Source: Poecilobothrus nobilitatus (taxonomy: Eukaryota > Arthropoda > Insecta > Diptera > Dolichopodidae). Taken from it: DNA of 64,000 nucleotides. Position numbers and translations under genes: made by a program. This document shows, piece after piece, positions 22,905 to 35,920 of the stretch; position 1 is the first letter of the stretch; every line of letters begins with the position of its first letter. The stretch lies in the NCBI GenBank assembly GCA_947095535.1, contig OX352774.1, positions 263,845,843 through 263,909,842 of the forward strand, read 5' to 3'. The notes beneath the pieces were generated by a model that searched no databases, had not been told where the DNA came from, and saw nothing but the letters and a program-made list of their open reading frames with translations.

Positions 22905-23270
22905 AAAAAAAAGGGTTTTACGCTTTTTCCAGGATATTTATATATATTATATGCGTATAAGTTAAATTTTGAATTTAGATGAATTTTAGAGTTGGAACCA
23001 AAATCAGGATTTTAGTAATTTGTTTATCGAAGTTTTAGCGGTGGCAGCCCCCATTAATTTAAGGATTTTGATGTTGAAATATGTATGAAAAAATAAAATT
23101 AAGAGGGATTTTAGAATTGGTTACAAAATTAGGGTTTCAATTATTTGTTTAGTGGAAGTTTGGAGGCGGCTTCTTATTTCAAATTGATGTTGCAATATGT
23201 ACGAAAAAAGATAATTAGAAGGCATTTTAGGGCTTGAATATTTGATCTCTGATATCCATATTTTGCTTTT
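22905..23270 (+). repeat. TTTTAGAGTTGG repeat array, about three units
   Basis: TTTTAGAGTTGG at 22984, TTTTAGAATTGG at 23109 and TTTTAGGGCTTG at 23225 start successive units of about 116-125 bp. Each is followed by a CAAAAT-AGG-TTT string and a TGTTGAAATATGTA or TGTTGCAATATGTA string. An introductory ACGCTTTTTCCAGGATATTTATA precedes the first unit, as in the related units near 31.6 and 34.0 kb. Confidence 0.75.
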
Positions 23271-26055
23271 CGGAAAATGTGCCAAGAATAAAAAAAAAAA
23301 AAATTTATCCTGAATTTTAAGATATGAGATTTAAAAAAACGAGATTTTGATAAAACGAGATTTTGAGGACGAGCATTCGTACCCATCTCATTGTTTTGGT
23401 TATAAAAAAATTTTACATTCTATTGGCAATCTAGAGCTTTGACCAAGAAGCCAATATATTTCCCCATATTTATCAAATGTACCATGCAAAATATTCTGAC
23501 TGAGAACAACCACCAATAATGAAAAACTATAGATTTATATTGGTCACGAACTTATATTGTGATGTGCATTGACAGAAAAAAAAAATTAAAATGCTTAGGA
23601 AACAGTTAAGAAAACTAGAATATATTATTGATGGTGTTTGATTGAAATCTCTATATATAGTATATACTAAACTTATTGAATTAAGGACTAATAAAACTAA
23701 TATATGTATTTTATGAATTTAAAAATAACGATTATACCTATATTATTAACCTTTCAATTCTTATTTTAGATGGAAACCTTATTTGAAGTTTTATTTAAAA
23801 TAAATATAAGATTGTAAAGTTTAGAAGAAATTAATTAATTAATCTTTAAGATATTTTGTTTTTCATTGTTTTAGTTGCGATGCTAATGCGATAATACATA
23901 AAGTAAAAGAAAATAAAAAAATTTATCATAAGATGCATAAAATGATTATACAATGCAGTAAATCTACTATAATTAATTTAATATTTCACGATTTATTGTT
24001 AAAAACATTGTGTAAACGTTGAAAATAGTTGGTTATGATGAGAAAATATTTTTTTCTATTTTCTTTAAACTTTCAAATCTTTCAAATTTTGTTTTTTTTT
24101 TTTTAATTTTAAAATACTTACCTAGAACTATGCATTTTTTTTGTAAATGTTATACTAATATACAATGTTAGGATTTAATGATTTTTTCAAGGATTCTTTC
24201 AATTTTATTTTATTTGGAAATGCGCGACAATGTGAATGTGGGTTGAATTTCAGAGTCAGTCAGTCACTAGATTTTTTATGTTGAATTTTTAAATCATTTT
24301 ATACATAATTTACATTTTTAAATAAAAAATTTGGGGCATAAAAATGTATATACACCTACATATACATAATTTTAGAAAATCTCATGAAATTTGAAATTGA
24401 TAAATGTTGTAAACTCAAAGAAAAAGTGAGATCTCAAAAGAAATTAGATTACATATACTGAAAATAAATTATCATGTGAACTTGTATTAAATGTTGAAAA
24501 TATGATATAAAAATTATTATTCTATCATTTAATTTGAAGAAGTTCAAGGAAACTGAAATTAAAGAAAAGTTTAAGGGTAAATATTTATATAGATAAAAAG
24601 ATAAGTATTGCTTTTTATAGGATTTTGTAATTTTTGTATTTTTTATAGTATTTATGTCACAATTTCAGTTAATATAAGGATCTATCATAGGATTTTTAAT
24701 GATAAACAGGTATATTATATGCTTCTATTTCTAGTAAGAGTTTTGAAGTTTTCTTTTTTAAATACAAACTGTCTATATATAGGTTATATAGGTTTTTAAG
24801 TTTCTAGTTATATAAGTCATTAAAAATTTGTCAGTAGGTTTTTTTTAGACATTTTTTCTATATATCAACTTTGAATTGTATAACAGAAATTAGAGCATAT
24901 TTTTAATTTCAAAGCAACTTTATTTTAGCTAACCAAGATTTTAATTAAGATTATGGCAGTTATTCAAAATCTTTCCACTATAACTAGTTGCTTGTCAATT
25001 CTGGCTTACCTTATATGAATATACCTTACCTTGACTTGTTTGATTTGTTGATTAAAAAGTGATAAGTTGTTTGATTAAAAAGTGATAAAAAACATTAATT
25101 TCCTATACAAGGATCTACTGACACAAACTTATTTAAAGAAATTAAAAATCATTGATTATAATTATCATTTTTTGGAAATATATGAAGGGAGTCATGCGAA
25201 AAGTAACATGATTCAGTATTTAATGTTTTAATCTTAAATTTGATAATATTGAATTTAAAACTTATGTTTATTTTGAAACAATGTTTGTTTATTTACAAAC
25301 ACTTAATTCTTCACTATTAGGAAATTTTCGGTGGTCTTTCCTTAACTGTTATAGTTTCCAATTATTCAGACCAATTAATTTTTTTCTTCGTAAAATCTAT
25401 TAATTAATATTTTTTAATTTAGAGTAAAGGTTAAAAACAGATATCAGTTTAATTTTAGGTAAACTAAATGAAAAATCTGTCAAATGTATAGAAATCCAGT
25501 TTAAAAGAAATCATTTAGTATAATAAACGATTATGTTATTAATAAGCAAACTAACATTAGTAATATTAATCGAAACTATTAATTAATGAATCTTATCTTC
25601 AGAACGAGTAATAATAAGATATTTTAATATCTTAGGTTTCATTTTATGTTAGATTGAAGAAACTTATATATGAATCCAAAAAAAATTAAAAAACGAGAAC
25701 ATCACAAAAAGAAACTTCTGCTTTTTTTTTAATTTGTATATATTGGATATGTTAAATACCAAAAAAAAAGGTATTCTCAAAAGTTAAAACAAAATTTATT
25801 AATAGAGCTTCATTGTAATAATATACAAGTATATACTATAAAATCCTTGTAGCAAAAGAAAAACTTCAAGGTTATGTTTTAGTATATTTTCTCAAAAATA
25901 ATTTGAAAAAATTTACTTATTAATTTCACTCATCTGGCCGTTCGTTTAACCGACCGTCCGTCTGCTTACAAAATTTTTACATCGTTTGAGATTGACCAAT
26001 TATATTTTTACTATAGATAAATCTCATTAAACAGTTGATGTTGGGAGACAACTTT
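23271..26055. other. AT-rich non-coding DNA, no gene seen
   Basis: No gene. A CGAGATTT-rich patch near 23320-23380 shares strings with the reverse complement of about 28490-28590 and may belong to one diverged repeat. A CCGACCGTCCGTCTG string near 25950-25965 recalls the GTCCGTCC element but lacks its other landmarks. Confidence 0.55.
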
Positions 26056-26345
26056 TTTTATATAGCCTCCGCCCAATAAAATTGGAAAATGCTATATTTT
26101 CAAATATATATATCTCAGGTTATGCTTCAAATGAAAGAAAATTAAGTTTTTAACTTTTTAAATCGATCTTGATTATAATTTTCTACAATTTAGTATTTAA
26201 ATATACGGTTATGTGCAGATAACACTTTGAAGAACTTGGTTCACTTGGTTACCTGAGAAAAATACTGCTATTAGAGGTCTTGAGAAAATTCGCTATTTAT
26301 AGACCCCTGTGCAAATTTGTTGTAAGCTAACGGTTTTGTTTTTAA
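26056..26345 (-). repeat. Diverged, shortened copy of the 460-bp unit
   Basis: The reverse complement follows the landmark order of the array at 14.7-15.6 kb: AAACCGTTAGC, then ACAGGGGTCTATAAATAGC with GAATTTTC, a CTCAGGTAACC region, an AT-rich core, then GCATAACCTGAGATATATAT and TTTGAAAAT. It is shorter than a full unit and so has internal deletions. Alignment by eye only. Confidence 0.55.
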
Positions 26346-29300
26346 TTAATGATTTTCTTAAAATTCAAGAAGACGTTTCTTGATTTTGTACAATTTTTTC
26401 TTATATAAAAAAATAGAAATTTTGATGTAAAAGTTTTTTTGTTCTCTTTTAGAAATTTTGTGCTTTTAAAATCCTTAGGTTTTATATAATGCTTTATATG
26501 TCTTTTATTTTATTTTGTTTTTTTTTTTTTATAAATTTTAAAAATTGAATTCTAAAATAAAAAAAAATCCATTAAGTGTTATCAAAATATATATACATAA
26601 ATTATTTTTCAAGCTTAATATTAAAACTTCATATTAAAATGAGCATATTACGCAATCTCATATTCTAATGTTTTACAATATCGTATATATATCTGTTAAT
26701 ACATTTGCTGGTTCCCATTAGTAGCATAATTTTAATATTTATTTATTTATTTATATGCTTTGGAATCTTACATAATCGTATTCATATGTGATTCACTTCT
26801 AAATCGTGTTTCATTTTTACTATTAGGTTATACATACCTATACATATTACATAATAAGATAAAGATACTTGTATATAGATCATAATGAAAATAATTTAAA
26901 TTCCTTGAAAGTGCGTAAAGTTTTTCCTTGGTTTGTTTTTTTTTACTTTTGGTCTTTGAAAATTTTTACTGCATAAATTTTACTTTAGATACTTTTGTGC
27001 GTTACGTTTTACATTTCGCGGTTTAAACCACATTCATTGAATATAAAGTCGACAAAATGAATTTTTAAAAAGACTTTGTTAAAAAGCAAAAAATGGAAAA
27101 AAAAAAAAACATAAAATATTGAGAAAAAATGAGAACGATAGTAAGAAAATGCTAACTTTAATGTATTCACATATGAATTATATAGAATGATGTGACAAAT
27201 CAACAAAACCATCACCCAAAAAGAACACAAGAAATTTGTTTTTCCTTTTTTATTATTTTGGTGGTGGAATTTTACGTGCGTACTGTTTTGATTTTTGTTT
27301 TTTTTTTTTCTTTTTTGTGTCATGAATTTTTTAACAACGGAACTCATGTTAAAATTTCATACATCCTTAACAATATAATGCTTTTATATTATACATATTT
27401 TCTTTTGAATTATATTTAAATAAAGTGACCATTTGTACTGTAATTTAAAGTATCATTTGTAGATTTACATTTAATTGTGGAGGTCATTATATTCTTGCCA
27501 TATTATCCCTATAGGAAATATTTCTTAACTAATAGTATTTATTGATAAAAACTATTCGTATATATTAAATACAATCGAAGACGATAAGTTTGGAGAAATG
27601 AAACAAAAAATAAATTAGAAAATTGAAAACTGTTCCAATATGTTGAAAAATATTTTTTCACATTTCATTATAAACTTTTCTGTTTTCTAATTTCGATGCC
27701 ATAAATTAAAAATAAAATATAATTATGAAACAATTTGATCCTAAAATACATGTAAGTTGTAGATAGTGAAACAATTAAAATAAATTTTTTTTTGTGGCCA
27801 AAGATTAAAAATATGAAAACTAATTTGTGAAAATGTACTGTATTTGAATAAAAAGAATTTGATCTCATTATAAAAAAAAAATATTTTTTTAGATTAGTTC
27901 TTTTTTTGTAAGGTTGTAACTTGGCTCAACATTATAACAATTTTGTTTTTGTTTTTATTATTTTTTTATTTATTCTATACTTCATTCTACAAATTTTTGA
28001 ACATCCAAAACCGTGTCTTTATTATTCAATGATGATTTCTGATTTATATTAAAGTTACCTGGAAACCATCAGTTGACGATTGAATAGAATTTTTAAATAC
28101 TATCTTAAGTAAATGTTGGTAAAGTTGGGTGATCTGTGTCTTGTTATCGTTCTTTTTCTTGTGTTTTTTGTTTTTGTTATCCTTCCCGCAATGAATTTTG
28201 TGGTTTTTGTTTTTTTTTTTTTAAAGAATTTGTAAAGTTGGATAATTTTATTTTTCAATGGAAATTTTTGGTTTTCATTTAATTGGAATTTGTTTTTTTT
28301 ATGAAGAGCGAAGAACTATTATGGAAAATTGGTTTGAAGAGTTAGCCTACTCTTAGTTTGTTTTTTTTTGTATTCACAACTCTTATTAAGTTTTTATATG
28401 TTTTTTGAACTATAAGTATCATTTTATTTTAATTTTATTTTGAGTTATTTTTGATTTTATTAGGTTAAATTAATTCAGGTTAAGACACAATTTTAGTTTT
28501 TATAAAATCTGGTTTTTTTGAAATCTCGTTTTTTTAAATTTTGTTTTCTCAAGAAATGAGATATTGCGGTACGACTCTTCGTAGCCCTCTCTTTATTTTA
28601 TAAATAAAACTTTTAAAATTTTTGCTGGCGGTGAAAGTTTCAAGTTTGAAATTAAATGTGCTGGATATATTTGAAAGAGATTTAAAAAAGATATATAGGT
28701 ATATTTGAAATTTATAGATTCTAAATTTGGGTTGTTTATTGGTAAACGCCAATATAAATACCCAGGATATGTATTAAGCATTTGATATAATTCTGGTTAG
28801 GATCTCTCTATTATTTAAAGTTGGAAAAGAAAATTTTTAAAATGTGTCTACTGTTTCTATTTAGTTCATTAAGCAATTTTATAGGAGATTTAATTAATAC
28901 TATTATACTCTTATTAACTAAACTAAAGTTCCTTAATTTTTTTCATTTTGTTTAATTAATTATGTTTGCCGTTTTTTATATACTTCAACCTTTTCATTCT
29001 TTTATTGTGCTATTTATTTTAAGAATTGCCATTTTTTATTTTATATAAATATATATATATATATATATTCTGAAAAGTTGTTAATATTTTCTGTAACCAA
29101 AACCTAAGTCCTATTTTTACCTACAGGTATGTTAGGTACTTAAAAATTCATATTTAAATCATTTTTATTTGGTTTGAGTTTATTTTATCGTCTGGAAAAC
29201 ATAACCTTCTTAAATTATTAAATGATCTACGGAATTTCATAAATGAATAAATAAAAATAAGAAACAAATATGAACATAGCAATTTAAATAAAAGAAATGT

Positions 29301-31530
29301 TTAATGTTTTGGTTACAATGAAAAATTACTTTTATGTTCTCAATGGAAAAGAAAAATGTAACCCTGAATAGCTCTGGAATAAAATTACATCACATTGAAC
29401 CATTCAAGAAGTTATTGTTTTGAAAGATGCACCTTTCTTCCAGATTTTTTGTACCATATAACAAATCATCTCTGTTTAATTTAAAAATAGAAGAAAACAG
29501 AAAGAAAATCCAATACTAATTTGATAAGTACTGAAAATTGAATAAATTTAAAAAAAAAACTATTATAATAACTGGAAAAGTATTTTAAAAACCGAGTACC
29601 AACGTATCTGAGAACATAATTGTAAAGAAGTTAATATAAAATTATTAAAATAAGTCGGTTAACAGGATGCCCTAAATTAAATCAAAATTATTATATGATT
29701 CTAAATTAAAATCATTCCAAGGATATGTGACTTAGGATTATATGACTTTTTCTAAATTGTAAATTGTAAATAAACGTTAGAATAAAGGGAAATTTCTGAT
29801 AAATTGAATAATTGAAATATGTTACTGATTTTTTAAAATGATTTTCTCCAGTTGTTTAAAATTTCACTTTTAAATTAAATAATGATTTTACAGAAAAATA
29901 AAAAAAAAATCAAAGTTATTTTAATACAAATTAATTTTAGAATATGTTGGACACATAAAGAGATCTGCAGATAAAAAATTACATTTTCCGAAAAAGAGCT
30001 TTAAAACTCCATTTGAGTATATAGGACTAAAATAAATTAATGATTCAAATGAATTAGTTCGGAATTTTTTACGATCTATAGCTCCATCTAAGCATATGAA
30101 ATATATAATACTATTTGAAATGATAAGGTAATCTTAGATAGAGCGAATCATTTAATTTTTTAAAATTTTTATTAATCATAATAACGTTAAAAATATAAGA
30201 TATACAAGATAGCATTTTTGTTCCTTAAGATCTCTTATATTGGTATAGTTAATGTTGGCTGATTCAAAAAAAAAAAACTTTATTTACATATTTATATGTA
30301 GGTACATAATTTTTTATTTTTTTTATTTTATAATTATATTCACGGTAACTCTATTTATATGAAAGCATATGTGGTAAGCATTCGTGCATGATGAGCACTC
30401 ATTTGATAATGATAAGTAAAGTTTAAAAGAAAATATGAATGAAAGATTGGTAGAATCGCGGTAAATTTGTGCGTGTGGCGGAAAAGAATTAAATTCTCAA
30501 TTGTATGATATATTATTATTAATATTATTGTTAAGAGTATACTTAAAACACATACAATTCATATTTAAATTAACATTCATTTAAATTTTTTTTTTATTTT
30601 TATTATTTAAATTTCATAAACTGTATTATGAAAAATTTACAACATAGGCAGTAAAGTAGAAGAAGAAGAAAAAAAAACGTAGAGGAAATTTTCTTAGAAG
30701 TTGTTTATTTTTTTTTTGTTTTGTTTTTATTGTTTTTTCTGGTTTTGTGTACTTTAGAGAAAAAAAAAAAACAAAACAAAACAAAACGTGATGTTTTAAT
30801 TATGTGCCTCATGAAAGTTCATTTTAATGAGCTGAAAAATAAATTTTAGGGTATGGTGGTAAGAAAAAATTAAAAATAATTTAAAAATAAAAAATGTTAT
30901 AAAATATGTATTAGTGTAGAATGTGAAATCCTAATATGTTCGGTAACCAAAATATAAAGGATGTAGTTTTTTTTTTTTAATTATATTTCTGAACCAATAA
31001 ATTAAACTTGTATAATAAATGAGAATAATTTCAGACTTGGGACATTAAAAATAATAAATTGGTTATGTTATATATAAATTTAATGAAACTTCTATAATAA
31101 AAACGTGTTGATGTATAATATTATATGTTATATTTTCAAAAATATATATATTTTTTTTATTTCAATGAATGACCTGTATTATACTAATCAAATGCTCAAT
31201 ATTGAAAAAAAAAATCTAATATGAACAATTTGATTTTCTTCTTTTTAAAAATTAATTTTATATTTTTTTAATATAAAAATATTTTTCCAATATCAGATCT
31301 TTTTAAATAAGAAAATAATCTTGAGACATTTTTAAATAATAGTTCCCATAATTTTTATTTTAACATTTCGTTATTAAAATGTAAAAAGTTCTATAAAATT
31401 CTTTAAAAAAAAAAAAACAAAGTTTATCTGAAGTACCAAAAATATTATAGGTACAGTATATATGGGAGAGTCTTCTTAACATTATATTTTCCATCTTAAG
31501 TAAAGATATTGGGTATACTTTAGGTATAAT
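26346..31530. other. AT-rich non-coding DNA, no gene seen
   Basis: Nothing beyond microsatellites (TA run at 29049-29068) and homopolymers. The longest frames, such as 27009-27347 on the minus strand, are K/F/N-rich low-complexity translations. The overlapping minus-strand frames at 28549-28781 fall partly in a repeat-like CTCGTTTTTTTAAAT segment. Confidence 0.6.
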
Positions 31531-31534
31531 TAGT

Positions 31535-31600
31535 AAAGACTTTAGAGTTGGTTACAAAATCTGAATTATACGCTTTTTCCAGAATAATTAAATTTTTTTT
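31535..31600 (+). repeat. Single TTTTAGAGTTGG-family fragment
   Basis: CTTTAGAGTTGGTTACAAAAT followed by TATACGCTTTTTCCAGAATA matches the units at 22.9, 33.9 and 47.2 kb in order and spacing (strings quoted in part). Confidence 0.65.
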
Positions 31601-31839
31601 TTTTATTATTCTACCCAAAAGCATTTTACCATAACTCAAAAAGAAAAAGGACTAGAATAACCAATGAGGGCTTCCTAAAAAGAGGAAAAAAGGGGGCAAA
31701 AAAATGGTTCATAAAAAACGTACCGTTAAATTTAATTTTAAAATGAAATATTGGAAAAAGTACATATTAAAAAATTTTTCGTTATTTAAGCATGTAAAGT
31801 ATCAAATTATATTTTATATTAAAATTGTTGCTTCAATTT

Positions 31840-32360
31840 CGAATTTCTAACCTCTGGTGGGATTATTTACCAAGCGGTACCATATTTATTATATACCATT
31901 GGATAGGGTGTGAAGAGATTTTTCTAACCGTATAAAAATAATATTGGGTATCTTTGAAAATTTATAAAGTATAGTGGTTTCTAGAAAGCCTAGAAAAACA
32001 TTTTTGTTTATATCAAAATTTTCCGTTTGAACTGCAGTATCTCAGAAACGGTAGCATTGATTAAGATGAAACAAGATATTTATTAAAAACAATAATAGGT
32101 CCAAAAAAGTTGTTAAAAATTGATTGCTGTATACTATCGTAGACGAAAATACAACGGTTTAAGTAAAATACTAGAATATGTTAGGAAAATTTTAAAATAA
32201 TCAATTTGACCTTTAAATGACCTTTGCGCCAAAAGTCATGTTCTATGAAATATAGATGACGTCATTAGGTACCGTTATGTAAAGTTTCAAGGCAATTAGA
32301 CAATGTACCTAAAGTAAAGTGAATCCAAGATATTTAATGTAACTGTACTTAAACACGGTA
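31840..32360. other. Unassigned less AT-rich segment, possible diverged repeat
   Basis: This segment has a lower A+T content than its flanks and includes CTCTGGTGGGATTATTTACC, GCAGTATCTCAGAAACGGTAG, GACCTTTGCGCCAAAAGTC and ATGACGTCATTAGGTACCG. No long open frame is present. A loosely similar string, TATCTCTAGAACCGTGTAGCG, occurs on the minus strand near 41150-41180, so the segment may be an old non-coding repeat. Confidence 0.35.
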
Positions 32361-33593
32361 AAAGTGATTTTGATTACTGATTTTCCTATATCCAGTTTTA
32401 ATTTCTTGTTTAAAATGAATTAATAAATTAAAAAAATATTTTAATAACAAGTCAAGGAGAAGAGATAGAAGAATTTTCATTAATTTATTTTAAGAATCTA
32501 CGAATAATAATAAAGTTTTTCGATTTTTTCATTCTTAAAGTTAATTTTAATCAAGAAATAAATTTTAAAACTAAATAATAATATTTCTCTTAAAATAGAT
32601 TTAATCTTTACGAATAATATAAAGTTTCAAGTACATATGTACATAATTTTTCAATAATGATTTCTTTGTATTTCTATATGTAAATTCAAGTATGTACAAG
32701 AATATTTAAAATTTTCATATGCACACATATACAATGTATATGGTTTCCTATAAAATGTACCTACCTATATTTAAAATCATGTCCTTTGTTTAAATAAAAG
32801 TTTTAATTTCATAAAAGTCTCAATATCAATCAAAATTTTTCAACAATTAAAACATATGATAAGATAATAATAATATATATAGATTCCAATAATATTTTAT
32901 TTTTTGTTTTTGTAGAAAATTTCTTTCATTTGGATTTATATTGAATTTATGTACAGTGAGTCTTAATATTTTTTTAATAATTTTATTCTTAAATTAAATT
33001 ACTTTTCAACAATTTATTAATTTTTATAAATTTTAATTTTCTTTTCCTCCGTATTTTTTTTCTCTAAATTAATTGTGGTGAAATCAACCGAAGACACGAA
33101 CCATATCAATTTTGACATTTGCACATTACACTACTAAAATTTTAATAATACATCCATTATATAAAAATTTACAAACGAAGAAACTTTAATTATAAGTATG
33201 GAAATGATAAATATGTAAAATTCCAAATAAAAAATTAACTAAAAATTTATGTTACTTGTAAAATTTTAGTGAAAGGATAAAAGCATATTGAAACTTGACC
33301 ATACAATTAAAAATTCATTGAAAAACAATATATTGAAACTAAATGGTATATGATAAGATTAATGAAAAATTACAAATGTGTAATAGAAGTAATTATGCAG
33401 TTCGATTTAAGTATGTTATTGTACTCTTACTAATAAGTATTAATATATAGAAATGCATTTCAATCAAATGAATGCATTTTTTTTTTTAAATATATAACCT
33501 AACTTAACCTAATTTTTCTTAACTTACGACTAATGTTAGTTTTCGGTATAATTTAACTTTATTTTCATTTATATATTTAAAATTATTTTTTTT
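32361..33593. other. AT-rich non-coding DNA, no gene seen
   Basis: No gene or family recognised. Confidence 0.65.
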
Positions 33594-33763
33594 AATGCAT
33601 TTCTGTGGACAGGAAATTACACAAACTTTCCTGCTCAGACGTGGCTATAAATGTCGTAAGGGGGAATAACTCTTACAACGTGTGTGGGACTCGAACCCTC
33701 ACTCCTTCGGGGTGTTTACAGGGTATTGTATACGCTCTTACCCACTAGATCACCGAGGTCCCT
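33594..33763 (-). mobile_element. SINE-A copy, nearly complete
   Basis: On the minus strand it reads GGACCTCGGTGATCTAGTGG, GTAAGAGCGTA, GTAAACACCCCGAAGG, a B box in GGTTCGAGTCCC, then CACACACGTTGTAAGAGTTA, CCCCCTTACGACATTTATAG, CCACG-CTGA and a GTCCACAGAAATGCATT end. GTTGTAAG pairs with CTTACGAC (plus strand 33672-33679 and 33653-33660) with one G-U. Its A tail corresponds to the T-rich segment before 33594. This and the 16.5-kb copy have the best-kept promoters of the family in the window. Confidence 0.85.
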
Positions 33764-33867
33764 AAAAATAATTTAATCTTGGAATAAAATATTTTTTTAG
33801 ATTTTATTTAATGTCTTTTTTTCTAAAATAGATTGTCATTGTAATTGTCAGTATAATATTATGTTGG

Positions 33868-34075
33868 GTGACTTATAAAATCTCGACATTCAAAATTCCG
33901 ATTAATAGTTGGTTACTAAATCAGGATTGCTCCTTTTTCCAGAATTTTTATAGATAGCTATATGCGAGATTCTTACTTAAGAGGGATTTTAGAGTTAGAT
34001 TTAAAAGCAGAGTTATATACTTTTTCCAGAATATTAATATAAATGTATATGCGGGATTTTAAAAGTCGATATTTC
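33868..34075 (+). repeat. TTTTAGAGTTGG-family units, about two
   Basis: AGTTGGTTACTAAATCAGG followed by CTTTTTCCAGAATTTTTATA, then a second unit with GAGGGATTTTAGAGTTAG and ACTTTTTCCAGAATATTAATA about 95 bp on. Both carry a TATATGCG string. Confidence 0.7.
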
Positions 34076-34573
34076 GACCCTATTATGTTTAATGAATTTA
34101 CTGACATGTTTGAATACTTGATATATAAACTCTCAAAAGAATACGTTTTGTTAATTTAATTAAAACTATATTTATATAATATTAAAACGTATTAAAAATT
34201 AATTCTTTAATGTTTACTTTTGGTAATAATTATCTATTACGAGTATATTTAAAGTCTGATATATACTTTTCTAAATAAGAAAGTTAATTTTTAGCTTTTT
34301 CCAAAATATTTCACTAAATAAGTAAAAAGTAAATAAGTAATCACTAATAAGTATTATAAGAATCATACAAATGTAGATGGCTGTACTTGAATTAAAATTA
34401 TTTATTCTCAAGATTAATTATTATTTTCAAGATTTTTTTTTCAGGATTTTTTTTTTCAAGATTAATTTTTTTCAGGATATCGATGTGGATCCTTAATAAT
34501 CACATAACCGACGGACATTTTTTGGTTTTATATAAAATATATTTATCTAAATACATGTAATGCTGCAAGAGAT
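34076..34573. other. AT-rich non-coding DNA
   Basis: No gene. Three TTTCAGGAT/TTTCAAGATT strings near 34425-34480 form a small local repeat. Confidence 0.6.
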
Positions 34574-34838
34574 CCTTATTTATTTATTAATTTCTTATTA
34601 CATATTATTTATTTATATTATTATTACAGATCATATAGGATAATGCAATGGACTACTATAAGGCCAGTATATGTTGAATAAGTATTAAATACTAGTTTTA
34701 ATTTATACGGTAAAATTATTTATTTTGTTTATATTATATATGTATTATGTCTTTACACTATGTTTGATAGCAAGGTGATTTGTTTTTAATTAAAAAAAAA
34801 AAATGCTATCTATGCAGACTCTGCCACTGAGACTCCAT
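34574..34838 (-). mobile_element. SINE-C copy lacking A and B boxes
   Basis: On the minus strand it reads GGAGTCTCAGTGGCAGAG and jumps to TCTGCATAGATAGCA, losing the promoter core. After that come the stem partner TTGCTATC, AAACATAGTGTAAAGACATA, TATAATATAAACAAAATAAA, a CTGGCCTTATAGTAG segment and an (AAAT)-rich tail. GATAGCA (34766-34772) and TGCTATC (34804-34810) form a perfect 7-bp stem. The deletion should make it transcriptionally dead. Confidence 0.75.
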
Positions 34839-35837
34839 TACTAAATATTTGCGTCTAAATTGCATACATTTAGGAGGTCGTTAGTTTTTTTATAAGTACA
34901 TAGTTGAATAAATATTTGTTTTAATACTAAATTTATTTTTTCAAGCGTTTATGATTTTTGTGCTTTTATAAGTTTTATATAAGAAAAAAAAAATCAGGAT
35001 TTTATTTTTGTTATCACTGTACATACGTATTCTTAAGTAAACATAAAGTATTTATGTGCGTAGGTTTGTATGTTTTACAATAAATGTACGTATACGATAT
35101 AAAATAAATTATCTTCTAAGAAATTTTTATATATTAATACAAAAGGTTCATGTTCATATGACAACATGTGTGTGACTTACCTGTATTTTATTTTTAATGC
35201 ATATGAATATATAAATATATTTAATATGTAGGTGTTATAGCAAATCGTATGTACGTTTATAATTTAGGACATTGGTGTATGTGCATTTACTAAGAGTAGG
35301 ATCATTTACAATTTTATATTATTTTAGAAAATTTTATTTTTAATGATTTTATGTTTTATTTTATACAAGTTTATTTCTTTGGAAGTGTGTGTTTAACTGC
35401 GTAAAACTTTAAAATATGTATTTTTTTTAACTCAAGAGTTTTTATGTAAAAAAAAAAACAAAAATCATTGACGATCAAAAGTTAAAGTACAAATTAATTT
35501 ACGGAAACTAATTTTAAAGTACGAAAAAAAAAAGGAGCAGTTGAAGAAATAAAAAGCAAAAAATCAAGAGCTTTAAAGTTCCAATTTTATTTTAACTGAT
35601 CACTCTACAAAAAAGTTAAAAATTCTTATTTACAGAAGGTAACACTGTTTTGATTTTTTATTAATATCTACAGAATGTTTTGAAAATGGGACAATTTAAA
35701 TTTAATTTTATTTATAAAGAAAATTCCACATTTTATATGCAAAACTAGTTTTCGTTTTTAAATTTTCTATTAAAATATTTAATAAATTTAAAATATTTAA
35801 AAAAAATGAAATCGTTTTTAAATCTAATTTAAATCAT
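34839..35837. other. AT-rich non-coding DNA, no gene seen
   Basis: No recognisable gene or repeat family. Confidence 0.65.
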
Positions 35838-35920
35838 TAGAACCCGTAGGGCACCAGTTAGTAAGAGCGTATAAAATACTCTGTAAACACCGAGAGATGT
35901 GTGTTTTCGAATCGGCAGCA
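35838..35920 (+). mobile_element. SINE-A head fragment
   Basis: GTAAGAGCGTATAAAATACT and CTGTAAACACCGAGAGATGT match the family head. The B box is recognisable but altered (GTTTTCGAATCGG). The body downstream is absent. Confidence 0.7.
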
